A DNA stretch of 16,996 nt from JANYBT01 sp038211475 (GCA_038211475.1 JBBQVN010000076.1:1-16996), one strand, 5' to 3'. Shown: positions 1-7,835, numbered from the stretch's first letter. The notes: a model not told the origin generated them from the sequence alone. Numbers and translations: made by a program.

Positions 1-3
1 AAG

Positions 4-28
4 AACTTTGTAAAAATTGTGCAAAGTT
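4..28. repeat. Inverted repeat / hairpin at left window edge
   Basis: AACTTTG (4-10) and CAAAGTT (22-28) are exact reverse complements separated by 11 AT-rich bases. The hairpin lies downstream of the minus-strand gene ending at 61. It could be a weak terminator for that gene or part of the left end of the mobile unit, but no long T-run follows on either strand. Confidence 0.35.
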
Positions 29-35
29 GAACTCC
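25..35 (+). repeat. Possible left terminal inverted repeat
   Basis: AGTTGAACTCC here mirrors AGTTAACTCC at the right edge, with one inserted base. Similarity further inward is weak and scattered. The match is short, so chance is possible. Confidence 0.35.
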
Positions 36-60
36 GAGGGTAAATAACACCAACCGGGGG

Positions 61-426
61 TCATGTTTTGAGAAGTGGCCCCCACTCAAACCTGATTTTA
101 CCGCTGGTGTCTTCCACCGGGTGAAGACCTCCACCAATGGGGTCACGAAATGTTAATTGCCATTCCGGCCCCCGTGGTTCCCCGTCAACGATTTTCCACA
201 ACCTGCGAAGCTCGTCCACCTTGAGGCCGTGTGCGGAAGCGATTGCTAAGGCTCTAAACCCAGCCTCATATTCTCCGGTGAAGCAAACGGTAGGTTCGGG
301 ATACGGATGACCCCGCGTGCCCTCGCAGGATTCTGTGGTTTCGATTCCATTCTCCCACAATATGCGAACGACTTCTCGGATTCCGGGGTCTAGTTTTTCC
401 CAGCGAAGCTCTAATCTCTTTGCCAT
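61..426 (-). CDS. Hypothetical protein, 121 aa
   Basis: The product is a small soluble protein with no signal peptide or membrane segment. It contains a Glu-Ser-Cys-Glu-Gly segment followed by GHPYPEPTVCF (about residues 32-49). Sequences of this kind occur in uncharacterised phage and accessory-region proteins, but I cannot assign a function. The ATG at 426 has an AGGCGG-like ribosome site upstream. The gene is divergent from the Eco29kI-type nuclease, with about 60 bases between the two starts, so they may share a control region. It does not resemble the helix-turn-helix controller proteins of restriction systems. Its position inside the proposed mobile unit makes it a passenger gene by inference. 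Confidence 0.65.
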   Translation of the reverse strand: MAKRLELRWEKLDPGIREVVRILWENGIETTESCEGTRGHPYPEPTVCFTGEYEAGFRALAIASAHGLKVDELRRLWKIVDGEPRGPEWQLTFRDPIGGGLHPVEDTSGKIRFEWGPLLKT

Positions 427-489
427 ATTTGCTACCGCCTTTACCTCAAGCTACACCACTACGCGGTTTTCGGGTACGATAAACTTGCC

Positions 490-948
490 ATGCCGGACGC
501 TGGTACCGACCTACATCATTTCGACTTCGATCTCGACAGGGGTATCCGCGAGCAGGTAGTCGAGAAGCTTGAGACCAGTCCGCTCCTTCCTTTGGCAAGG
601 GGCGCAGGACCGCAGGCCAGCGGAATCTATGTCCTGTACTACAAGAGAGAACTAGTTTACGTAGGCAAGGCGTCGAAGGGAACAACCAAAAGCAAGCGGA
701 CATTGCGCGGTCGGTTTGGGGAACATGTGACCAAAATCAGCGGACGGCAGAACATCACCATTGCCGATATGAAGTGTCGCTATCTCACGTTCGCCAGTGA
801 GTGGTGGGTGTTCGCAGCCGAATTTGCGCTCATCACGCATTACAAGCCTGAATGGAATGCAAGCGGTTTCGGCAGCAAAGTTCCCGGCAGCGGTCGCCCA
901 GGAACATCCCGCGTGAGCCGCTGGAATGAGCTATTTCCCTTGCGGTGA
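490..948 (+). CDS. Eco29kI-family GIY-YIG restriction endonuclease
   Basis: This 152-residue protein carries the full GIY-YIG nuclease core in the arrangement of the Eco29kI family. GIY lies at residues 45-47, YVGK at 57-60, and GRFGEH at 74-79 supplies the Arg75 and His79 expected in the active site. Glu111 and Asn123 fall in EFALITHYKPEWN. The tail, with GFGSKVPGSGR then SRWNELFP, matches the conserved C-terminus of this family. Eco29kI itself is a type II enzyme that cuts CCGCGG; whether this protein shares that specificity cannot be read from sequence. The ATG at 490 is the first reasonable start and has no strong ribosome site. Its last 18 bases overlap the end of the convergent methyltransferase gene, which fits a restriction-modification pair. 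Confidence 0.88.
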   Translation: MPDAGTDLHHFDFDLDRGIREQVVEKLETSPLLPLARGAGPQASGIYVLYYKRELVYVGKASKGTTKSKRTLRGRFGEHVTKISGRQNITIADMKCRYLTFASEWWVFAAEFALITHYKPEWNASGFGSKVPGSGRPGTSRVSRWNELFPLR

Positions 949-1698
949 CTGACGCTCACAGTCGTCACTCTTGCGGCACACAATCCAGAAGCAGTGTCGC
1001 TTTCGCGCGTGGTGCGCTTCCTTCCACTTGCTTGAAACCATCGGTCCCTTCCGAACCTTGATAATCAGGTCGCATACGATAAATCCCGCATCTTCGGCCA
1101 TCTTCATAAAGTCACGGTGCGGCCATCGGGACTTGTGGTTATTCACCATGTCCGTAATTTTTGCAAGCAGCAGACCGTTAGGCTTTAGCACGCGCTTGGC
1201 CTGCTTCAAGAAGTCCGGATACAGATAACTTAGATTCCAGTCGTGCTCCTTGCCGCACTCAACCGTTGCCCCGAAGTCAACGTCGAATCTCTTCTTGCTC
1301 TTGTCGCGGCCTTGCGGACCGACATGGGGAGGGTCGTACACAACCACGCCAAACTTTTCAGCGGGAACACCTACCATCTTGCGATTATCCCCAACAATAT
1401 CCGGCTTGTACTGCGGGTCAATGTCCATCGAAATGACGAGGCGCTTAGAACCCTTCCAGAATCTCCCCGCATTGTAGGTGGCGTCCAAAATCGGCTCAGG
1501 CGGGATGTTGGCATAGAACCCGAACATCGCCTCAATCAGTTGTCCGTCAGTTCCTTCCCACACGCTGCTAAGCGGCGCATATGTTGACGTGCCGTTGCCG
1601 TTAGCCAGAACTCGCGACCGGGCTTTTTTCTGCTTGGACTTTGGCCTGTAAGCTAGTACCACGTCAGCAACCGCGTCTAGAACCATTGGAGTTTTCAT
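931..1698 (-). CDS. Site-specific DNA methyltransferase, amino (N4-C/N6-A) type
   Basis: The 255-residue protein has an S-adenosylmethionine-dependent fold in the order motif I to motif IV. Motif I-like ILDATYNAGRFW is at residues 70-81, an acidic MDID turn at 91-94, and the catalytic DPPH at 122-125 after a hydrophobic strand. LKPNGLLLAKI (171-181) and the ending HARKRHCFWIVCRK are also typical of small phage and accessory N4/N6 methylases. The cysteine motifs of 5-methylcytosine enzymes are absent. The start at 1698 overlaps the transposase stop in the ATGA arrangement, so translation may be coupled to transposase translation. It probably protects DNA from the nuclease encoded convergently. 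Target base and sequence cannot be determined here. Confidence 0.82.
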   Translation of the reverse strand: MKTPMVLDAVADVVLAYRPKSKQKKARSRVLANGNGTSTYAPLSSVWEGTDGQLIEAMFGFYANIPPEPILDATYNAGRFWKGSKRLVISMDIDPQYKPDIVGDNRKMVGVPAEKFGVVVYDPPHVGPQGRDKSKKRFDVDFGATVECGKEHDWNLSYLYPDFLKQAKRVLKPNGLLLAKITDMVNNHKSRWPHRDFMKMAEDAGFIVCDLIIKVRKGPMVSSKWKEAHHARKRHCFWIVCRKSDDCERQSPQGK

Positions 1699-2612
1699 GC
1701 GGTCAGCGCCTCATAGGTCAGCCGCTTGCCGACGATGGCCCCAACAAAACTATCGAGGCGATCTAAGGTGTGGTTTTTTACATCGCCATCGTTCAGGCGA
1801 AACGTAAATTCATCCACGTAACGGGCAAGGTGCTTCTTGCTGACCTGATGATAAACGCCATAGACGCCACGCTTGAGGACGGCCCACACGCTCTCAATCC
1901 CGTTCGTGCTGGAACTTCCACGGCTGTATTCGCCAGTCGTATGATTTACCGCATGGTGCTGGTAGAGCAGCCCGTCCAGCCCAACGTAACCAGAGTGCTC
2001 ATCGGTGAATATGGTAGAACCAACCTCGACATTCGCCAGGATAGCCGATTGCAACGCGGCTGCATCGGTTCCGGTTAGAGGCATCGCAAAAGTCTTGCCA
2101 CCGCGTTCCCGCATCCCCACCACGGCAGTCTTGCCAACCGTCCCTCGGCCCGCCCTTAACTTCTTGTGCGCGTGCTTGTTAGCCTCTTTCCCGCCAATGA
2201 ATGTCTCATCAATCTCGACCATGCCCCGCAGCTTTTCCAGCTTCCCGCCGCAAGCCTCGCGGAGCCGATGGAGCACGAACCATGCAGACTTCTGCGTGAT
2301 GCCGATTTCCTTCGCCAGTTGCATCGAAGAAATCCCCTTTCGTGCCGTCACGAGCAAATACATGGCGTAGAGCCACTTATTCAGGGGAACGTGCGACCGC
2401 TCGAAGATGGTTCCCGTTCTGATGGTAAAATCCAAACGGCAGGCGTTGCAGCGGTAGAATCCACCCTTCCGCGTCGTAATGCGCTCGCCAGATTTGCAGG
2501 CGGGACAGGTTGCCCCATTGGCCCACAGTCGAGACTCCAAATAGATGCGCGCTGATTCCGCCGTGGGGAACATCTCAAAGAGTTGAAAAGTGCTGATTGT
2601 GCTTCGGCTCAT
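1695..2612 (-). CDS. IS1595-family (ISXO2-like) transposase
   Basis: This 305-residue protein has the whole family architecture. An N-terminal zinc ribbon uses Cys36/Cys39 and Cys55/Cys58. A helix-turn-helix-like stretch, KEIGITQKSAWFVLHRLRE, lies near residues 101-119. The DDE-type catalytic core has Asp135 (VEIDETFIGG), Asp204 (FTDEHSGY) and the Asn237-Glu240 block (TNGIESVW). The ending with KHLARYVDEFTFRLN is characteristic. The length is normal and no frameshift is seen, so the enzyme may be active. The ATG at 2612 has no clear ribosome site. The gene would mobilise the element and, through the ATGA junction, is linked to the methyltransferase gene. Confidence 0.93.
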   Translation of the reverse strand: MSRSTISTFQLFEMFPTAESARIYLESRLWANGATCPACKSGERITTRKGGFYRCNACRLDFTIRTGTIFERSHVPLNKWLYAMYLLVTARKGISSMQLAKEIGITQKSAWFVLHRLREACGGKLEKLRGMVEIDETFIGGKEANKHAHKKLRAGRGTVGKTAVVGMRERGGKTFAMPLTGTDAAALQSAILANVEVGSTIFTDEHSGYVGLDGLLYQHHAVNHTTGEYSRGSSSTNGIESVWAVLKRGVYGVYHQVSKKHLARYVDEFTFRLNDGDVKNHTLDRLDSFVGAIVGKRLTYEALTA

Positions 2613-2659
2613 GAAGCAAATGTACTTTACTCCCGAGCCGTTGTCAAGATAAAAACGAG

Positions 2660-2669
2660 GGAGTTAACT
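2660..2669 (-). repeat. Possible right terminal inverted repeat
   Basis: Read on the minus strand this is AGTTAACTCC, the counterpart of the sequence at 25-35. It ends exactly where reading frame belonging to the neighbouring alginate-export fragment begins; in that frame a TAA occurs at 2665-2667. Confidence 0.4.
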
Positions 2670-3051
2670 ATATAATTCCCCTTTATTTCCACGCGGTCTT
2701 TATCACCAACTGGTCAACCTCAATGGCCACGTCAACCTGCTTTCGCTCGACCCCGTCGTCACTTACCACCTCACCCCGCGCCTGGCTCTCACCCAGGATT
2801 GGGATTTCTTTTGGCGAGAGAGTCTGGGCGACGGCCTTTACGGAGTGGGCGGCAACTTTATCCGTCATGGAGGCCCCGGCGATGGCCGATATATTGGCAG
2901 CCAACCCACCTCGATTGTGGACTGGAAAATTCAACGCCACTGGAGCGTGATCCTGATCTACACCCATTTCTTTCCCGGTTCGTTCTTGCGTAATACCGGG
3001 CCAGCCCGCCCGGTCAACTACGTTTCTGGATGGGTGGATTTTAAGTTCTAG
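2668..3051 (+). pseudogene. Alginate-export family outer-membrane porin, 3' fragment
   Basis: The plus frame ending in TAG at 3049-3051 reads NSPLFPRGLYH, then LTQDWDFFWRESLGDGLYG, RYIGSQPTS and THFFPGSFLR. This is the C-terminal part of an alginate-export-domain outer-membrane beta-barrel, ending in a phenylalanine as barrel proteins do. About 127 codons remain, where the family usually has 400 or more, so the 5' two thirds are missing. The frame is closed by TAA at 2665-2667, right at the edge of the transposon-like unit. Insertion of that unit is the simplest cause of the truncation. The missing part is not in the 24 bases left of the element, so the locus has been rearranged further or the element extends beyond the window. 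Confidence 0.78.
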
Positions 3052-3850
3052 CTGGTGGACGGCTTGCCTGCATTAATGGGTGCGAGGCCTATGCGGCTGA
3101 GCAGGACCTCGAAGCGCGGGTCCGGTCGCAGGACATCGAAGACCGGATGCGCCCCTAGGAAGATCAGCCAGATGGCGCGCTCCTCGCAGGCGCGCTGCAG
3201 GAACTGAAAGGCGAGCTCCACCTCTCCCAGTCCGGTATGGATCATGGCAATGTTGAAGGATGGAATGTAACTGCCCCCGGTGCGGCTGGCGAGCTGTTGG
3301 AGCTGCTCCAGGGCTTCGTCGCGCCGCCCGGCAATCGCGTATGCATGTCCCAGTGCCCCCCTCATAAGCGGCACACCATTCGAGAGCGTAACCGCCATTT
3401 GCAGTTCCGCGATCGCGTCATCCAAACGTCCTTGCTGCTCATACACCGAGCCCAGCAGGTAGTGAGCCTGGTAGAAGTTTGAATCCAGCTCCAGGCAGGC
3501 CTGTGCTTGTTCCAAGGCTCGGTCGTATTGCCGGGCAAGGTAGAAGCTGTATCCGCAACCGACAAGAATCGCCAGCGACAGCCGATCCGATTCCAGCGCG
3601 CGCTCAACAGCGGCGCCGACCTCCTCGTACCGCCCCATTGCAGCCAGTCCGAAGATGTACCACGGACGTCCCCCCACGTAGTGCGGGTTGAGTTCCAACG
3701 CTCGGCGGAACTCCCGCTCCGCCCCAGGCCAGTCCCAGTCATAAAAAAACTTCACCACCGCCAGCGAGGCGTGCGCTTCGGCAAGCTTGTCGTCCAACTC
3801 CACAGCACGGACCGCCGCCGCTTTCGCCTTGGGCAAAGTTTCCTGCGGCG
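3048..3850 (-). pseudogene. TPR-repeat C-terminal fragment of a larger regulator or kinase
   Basis: The minus frame contains several tetratricopeptide repeats of about 34 residues (for example AEAHASLAVVKFFYDWDW, QAHYLLGSVYEQQGRLDDA, GALGHAYAIAGRRDEAL). It closes with HPVFDVLRPDPRFEVLLSRIGL, a typical end of acidobacterial winged-helix-TPR or serine/threonine kinase-TPR proteins. Homology starts near SPQETLPKAKAAAVRAVELDD, around position 3850. Upstream of that the frame runs into the promoter and start of the divergent GloVer gene and looks non-coding, although the frame stays open to 4028. The N-terminal domain is therefore missing. The stop codon shares CTAG with the stop of the convergent alginate-export fragment. 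Confidence 0.72.
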
Positions 3851-3927
3851 AACATGCCCTTTGATTCCCCTGCGCTCCCGCACAAGGTCCCAGTTGTCTA
3901 GACATTCCCAACCACGGAGAGAACGAA

Positions 3928-5361
3928 ATGACGTCGGTGAAATTATTCCAGCCGCTCCTCATGGTTTTAGCCGTCACCTTCGGCTTGACGTTGTGCGGCC
4001 AGGCGCAGATCTTCACCACTCTCGCCAACTTCAGTGGCAGGAATGGTACAGCTCCATACTACGGATCCCTGATTCAGGCCACGAACGGCAACTATTACGG
4101 GACGACCTACCAAGGTGGAAAGAATAATGCCGGCGTTGTTTTCGAAGTGACCCCAGCGGGCAAGTTGGGCGACATCTACAACTTTTGCGCCACGACCAAT
4201 TGCACCGATGGGGCAAACCCTTGGTCGGCGCTGGCGCTGGGCAGCGACGGAAACTTCTATGGCACAACGAATATAGGCGGAACGAGCAACCGTGGCACAA
4301 TCTTCAAGATGACCATCGGTGGCCAAATAACCACACTGTACAGTTTTTGTCCGACTAAGGTTTGCTTGGATGGGGAGTATCCAGTTGGGCTGGTGCAGGC
4401 CAGTAACGGGAATTTCTATGGAACGACTTCGAATGGCGGCACCCATAGCGTCGGCACCATCTTCGAAATCACTTCTGCAGGTAGGTTCCAGGTCCTGTAT
4501 AGCTTCTGTTCCCAGCACCTTTGCACAGATGGCTCTCGTCCACTCTCCGGGCTTGTGCAAGCCAGCAACGGTAATCTCTACGGGACCGCATCCGCCGGGG
4601 GAGTCCATAGCGCCGCTGGCACGGTCTACGAAATCACGCCGGCTGGGCTGTTCAAGACACTCTACAGCTTCTGCGCCCAAGCTGCCTGCGCTGATGGCTC
4701 GGAACCGTTCGGGGCTTTAATCCAGGGTTCAAACGGAAGCCTTTACGGCACAACCTTTGGCGGCGGAGCCAACGGGTACGGCAGCGTCTTCGAAATTACA
4801 GCTGCCCACCGAATGCTTACACTGCACAGCTTCGACTCCACCGACGGCTCTAACCCGGTTTCCGGGCTGATCCAGGCCAGCGATGGCAACTTGTACGGGA
4901 CGACAGATGGAGGCGGGACAGCCGACAACGCCGGGACAATCTACGAGATCACTTCGACCGGCGGGTTCAGCTCGCTTTTCAGTTTTTGTACTGCTTCGGG
5001 CTGCACGGCATATTATCCCCAGTATACGTTGGCGCAGGCCACCGACGGTGCATTGATCGGGGCCACGACCAACAGCCTTAACTTGTACACAGGTAGCGTC
5101 TTTAGCTACTCAAACGGGATGGGGCCGCTGATTCATACCGTGCCCGTGGCAGCAAAGGCGGGAGCCCGCGTCATCCTTCTCGGCTACGGGCTGACCGGCT
5201 CGACCAAAGTCACCTTTAACGGCAAGGCGGCAACGTTCACCGTTGAATCCGATACGTACATTAAGGCAACAGTTCCGACTGGCGCGACCACGGGCACGGT
5301 GGCGGTCACCACAGCGACAGGAACGCTCAACAGCAATCCGGTATTCCAGGTGCTGAAGTGA
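3928..5361 (+). CDS. Secreted GloVer tandem-repeat protein with IPT/TIG domain
   Basis: The 477-residue product starts with a signal peptide (hydrophobic LLMVLAVTFGLTLCGQAQ). It continues with seven repeats of about 52 residues, each containing an (A/G)(S/T)(N/D)GN.YGTT..GG block, a TIFEIT-like strand and a YSFC...C.DG.P segment. This is the choice-of-anchor tandem-repeat GloVer type, predicted to form a beta-propeller-like surface protein. Most repeats carry a Cys pair that may form a disulfide; repeats 5 and 7 lack it. Residues about 395-477 form an IPT/TIG immunoglobulin-like domain (GARVILLGYGLTGSTKVTFNG). The ATG at 3928 is preceded by GGAG at 3916-3919. Its role is unknown; an extracellular binding or adhesion function is inference. 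The DNA itself repeats with a period near 155 bases. Confidence 0.9.
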   Translation: MTSVKLFQPLLMVLAVTFGLTLCGQAQIFTTLANFSGRNGTAPYYGSLIQATNGNYYGTTYQGGKNNAGVVFEVTPAGKLGDIYNFCATTNCTDGANPWSALALGSDGNFYGTTNIGGTSNRGTIFKMTIGGQITTLYSFCPTKVCLDGEYPVGLVQASNGNFYGTTSNGGTHSVGTIFEITSAGRFQVLYSFCSQHLCTDGSRPLSGLVQASNGNLYGTASAGGVHSAAGTVYEITPAGLFKTLYSFCAQAACADGSEPFGALIQGSNGSLYGTTFGGGANGYGSVFEITAAHRMLTLHSFDSTDGSNPVSGLIQASDGNLYGTTDGGGTADNAGTIYEITSTGGFSSLFSFCTASGCTAYYPQYTLAQATDGALIGATTNSLNLYTGSVFSYSNGMGPLIHTVPVAAKAGARVILLGYGLTGSTKVTFNGKAATFTVESDTYIKATVPTGATTGTVAVTTATGTLNSNPVFQVLK

Positions 5362-6141
5362 GCTGTCTCGACGGCTGACGACAACAGGCCATTTACACGT
5401 TTTGACCGATCGATGATGAGTGAAATAGCGATTCATCAAACTGCAAAACCGGGCGGTCGCGGCGGGGGGCTGAGTTGATGTTCTGGTTTGCGGAGGCAGC
5501 TTCCCATGACTTCAGCATCGCGATCCGCTCACATTCGAGCGCCAACCAAAACGATCATTTCCTTTTCATCGGGACCAGAAGCGGCGTGCCACGACCAAAT
5601 AACTTTTCGACCCGCCTGTCCTCTGCCGCATATGCTTGCGTTTCAAAACGGTGAGTTACTAGCCAAGAGCGGGGCTCCTGCGACATGAGGCTACGGCGGG
5701 TGCGTAGAGTTGCGGGGAGTTCAAACGAATCAGCGTCTAGAGCGGCAGGCGGGTTCTGCAGGGTGATATCCTGGGGGAGTGCGGCGGGAGCGACTTACGC
5801 TCGCGCGAGCGAGGGGTTCCTCCTTCACAGTTTCGATACGGTGCTGCTACCTGCTTTTGCTACCCAGTTGTTCGCTTCGCCAAAGGCCGCACTAAGAGGC
5901 TGCGTCCCCACTGCAAACCAACCGCAACACCTTCTCTACTAAGGGCCAGACCAAGTCAGGTGCCGAGGGCGACGGGCGCGATGCGAGCGCTCTCGGATGG
6001 GAGAGATCGAAGGTGAGCGCGAAATGCATCAAATGCCCGGCCAACCCTGCAAACATGGCTAAAATGATATTCGTGCACTGGCAAACACTACAGCGTTAAG
6101 GCTTGATTCCATCGTCGGCCACAATCTTAGCGATTTTAAAG
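5362..6141. other. Gene-poor intergenic region
   Basis: I see no convincing gene in these 780 bases. Short open frames here are rich in Arg, Ser and Ala and have no recognisable motif. The only clear structure is the 14-base perfect palindrome CGCTCGCGCGAGCG at 5798-5811. Confidence 0.6.
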
Positions 6142-6777
6142 CTAATCAAACACGACTTTTTCGAACCCCAGACTGCCGAGCAGTCCGACGACGGTAGACT
6201 GAGCGTTCTGCTGAGCGGTGTTCAGAATTCCACTGGCCAGAGCTGAATCGCGCAGTTGCTGCTCGGCCCGTTGTCTGACCTGGGTTTCGAGGTTCGGGTC
6301 TGTCGGAACAAGCAATCCGGTCTCACGAGAATAGACCCGCGTCTTTTCGCTATCCAACCGGGTGGTGAAGATCTGCGTCGCAGGGAGGTGCACGTGGACT
6401 TCCTTTCCTTTCACCCGCACGCTGCCCGACGCGATGGTTGCAAAATCGATCCCGGCAATCGCCTCTCCGTGGACCAACATCAGCAGCTTGTCCCCCGCCA
6501 GGAAGTTCGGCAGGAACAGGCTATCGTGTTCACCCGTGACGATTTTATCCATCGTATACACGACGGTTTCAAGCCGCCTGAGCTGCTGGATTTGAGAGAC
6601 CACCGTGGAGTAGCTTAGATCGCTGCGGGTTTGACCTCCGGTTAGCAAGAGCAGCGTCCGCGCCCACCATGTCGGCTGGCTGCTCCGGCCGGCATAGGCA
6701 GACGCTCCGATGCCAATCACTCCACCAAGGATTAGGGTCAAGAGTCTACCAAACCACTTTGCCCGGGGCCGTGGCAT
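6142..6777 (-). CDS. DUF4230 family membrane-anchored protein
   Basis: The 211-residue protein has a basic start followed by one transmembrane segment (LLTLILGGVIGIGASAYA, about residues 12-29). The main domain is exported: an STVVSQIQQLRRLETVVYTMDKIV block, a GKEVHVHLPATQIF strand, a DSEKTRVYSRETGL turn, and a closing amphipathic helix with QVRQRAEQQLRDSAL then LLGSLGFEKVVFD. This order is that of DUF4230, whose function is unknown. The length is normal for the family. AAGGAG about ten bases upstream of the ATG at 6777 is a good ribosome site. It stands alone, with no same-strand neighbour within several hundred bases. Confidence 0.88.
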   Translation of the reverse strand: MPRPRAKWFGRLLTLILGGVIGIGASAYAGRSSQPTWWARTLLLLTGGQTRSDLSYSTVVSQIQQLRRLETVVYTMDKIVTGEHDSLFLPNFLAGDKLLMLVHGEAIAGIDFATIASGSVRVKGKEVHVHLPATQIFTTRLDSEKTRVYSRETGLLVPTDPNLETQVRQRAEQQLRDSALASGILNTAQQNAQSTVVGLLGSLGFEKVVFD

Positions 6778-6901
6778 AGGCCGAAATCTCCTTCGTAATG
6801 TCCGAAATAGTCCCTAGTATACCTGTCGCTGGCCAGAATAGAAAACGCCCGTTTAGGAAGAATTTCTCACTGAAGACTCTGGCAATTGGGTGTCGTGCCT
6901 G

Positions 6902-6941
6902 TGGCTTATGGAACGGACCCATCCGGGATGGCTGTAAGCCA
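6902..6941 (+). other. Structured leader before IS110 transposase start
   Basis: TGGCTTA (6902-6908) pairs exactly with TAAGCCA (6935-6941). Inside, CCATC (6919-6923) pairs with GATGG (6927-6931) around a three-base loop. It lies 20 bases upstream of the IS110 start. IS110 elements encode a bridge RNA in a non-coding end, so this may be a relic of one. That is inference from position and foldability only. Confidence 0.3.
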
Positions 6942-6960
6942 AGGCCCGGAGGTGTTTCCT

Positions 6961-7056
6961 ATGCGGATCGGGACGGTTGGGATGGATATTGCGAAGCAGA
7001 CGTTTCAAGTGCATGGAGTGGGCTGCAAGGGTAGCCATTTAAGTCCTTTATTTTAA
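6961..7056 (+). pseudogene. IS110-family transposase, 5' remnant
   Basis: The ATG at 6961 follows a strong GGAGGTG ribosome site and opens with MRIGTVGMDIAKQTFQVHG. This is the N-terminal strand of IS110-type DEDD transposases, including the first catalytic Asp in the GMDIAK block. Similarity stops after about 20 residues and the frame ends at TAA (7054-7056). Nothing of the remaining roughly 300 residues was found nearby. It is an element end left behind by deletion or recombination. Confidence 0.6.
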
Positions 7057-7199
7057 ATAGCAGCGAGGCTTGAAATGTCGGTTGTTGTCGCGCAAGGGGC
7101 GTGATTGGGGTTTTTAAGGGAACGGGGCAACCGACTCCAGAGGGACGGAGTTGCGCCAATCTGGAGGTTTAAGCGGCCTGCTCGGTAAATACTGCGAGT

Positions 7200-7610
7200 T
7201 CAAACAGCTTTAGTCGATCTCGAAAGCTGCTCCGGCGACAGCGCCGGTCGTGTTCGACCTACAATGCCGCTCGCAGTGCAGGAATAAATGGTCTGGAACC
7301 AGAATTGGCTGTTGAAATCCTTGATCGAGAGCATCCACAGCAACTGAACGTCGCTGACGGGTTCGGTCTCACACAGGAAGTAGTTGCCGCCCGTCCTGAA
7401 AGTCACGGGAGTAGAGGAAGTGTAGCTGATAACCTTGACGCTCGGAAAATCGGGAATGGTGCCGAACTAGTTCAGAGTTGCGAAAACCGTCGTCGGCCCG
7501 CCCGCCCTGGTGCCGTTTAGCAGGTAGGCTGACATAGTCCCGGAGCTCGCGCCGCCATTCGAGGTGTATACGCTGTTCGGGGTCAGCGCCCTGGGAAGTG
7601 GTCCATGTGC
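7200..7610 (-). pseudogene. Degenerate secreted-type protein with internal stop
   Basis: One minus frame reads LTPNSVYTSNGGASSGTM, then LNGTRAGGPTTVFATLN, then a TAG codon at 7469-7467. It continues as FPSVKVISYTSSTPVTFRTG, NYFLCETEPVSDVQLLWML and ends at TGA (7202-7200). Upstream it is closed by TAA at 7613-7611. The two halves look like one beta-rich extracellular domain of the kind with an anchor at its C-terminus, interrupted by a stop and lacking a start region. I cannot name a family. It could instead be chance, because the similarity judgement rests on composition and strand pattern. Confidence 0.35.
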
Positions 7611-7835
7611 TTACCGAATCGCAAGAATGAAAATCGAGACCTCCCCAGTCTCTTAACCGCCCCATGTCGATGCCCTCGCCTTTTAGACGGTCTGCTATAA
7701 AGCCTGTACGTGATGAGAATAAAGGCAGCGCCAGGTTTTGGCCTTCAATTTTTTCCCGGCAATCCAAAGTAAACTGTCTGCCGGTCTTTTGGCTCTGCCT
7801 TGTCACGGCATCCCTGGCCTAGCAGCTTGGGTCAG

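Larger units (their letters stand above)
25..2669. mobile_element. Candidate IS1595-family element carrying restriction-modification genes
   Basis: The unit contains an IS1595-type transposase (1695-2612), a DNA methyltransferase sharing an ATGA overlap with it, an Eco29kI-type nuclease and a small unknown gene. The ends are proposed from inverted sequences: AGTTGAACTCC on the plus strand at 25-35 and AGTTAACTCC on the minus strand at 2669-2660, which match apart from one extra G. The right edge is supported independently, because coding sequence of an alginate-export gene begins there without its 5' part. Transporter insertion sequences with passenger genes are known in the IS1595 family. 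No 8-bp target duplication is visible, and the left flank is only 24 bases, so the left limit is uncertain and could lie outside the window. Confidence 0.5.

Noticed and set aside
3507..4127. 206-codon plus-strand open frame
   Set aside because: It lies opposite the TPR fragment and runs into the GloVer start in another frame. The composition is Arg-rich and meaningless.
3967..4680. 237-codon minus-strand open frame inside the GloVer gene
   Set aside because: It is antisense to a clear secreted repeat protein and repeats only because the sense strand repeats.
4080..5090. DNA repeats of about 155 bp as a possible CRISPR or satellite array
   Set aside because: The periodicity follows the protein repeats of the GloVer gene; there are no uniform spacers or conserved direct repeats.
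5488..5942. Two consecutive short plus-strand open frames
   Set aside because: Low-complexity, Arg/Ala/Ser-rich products without motifs or ribosome sites.
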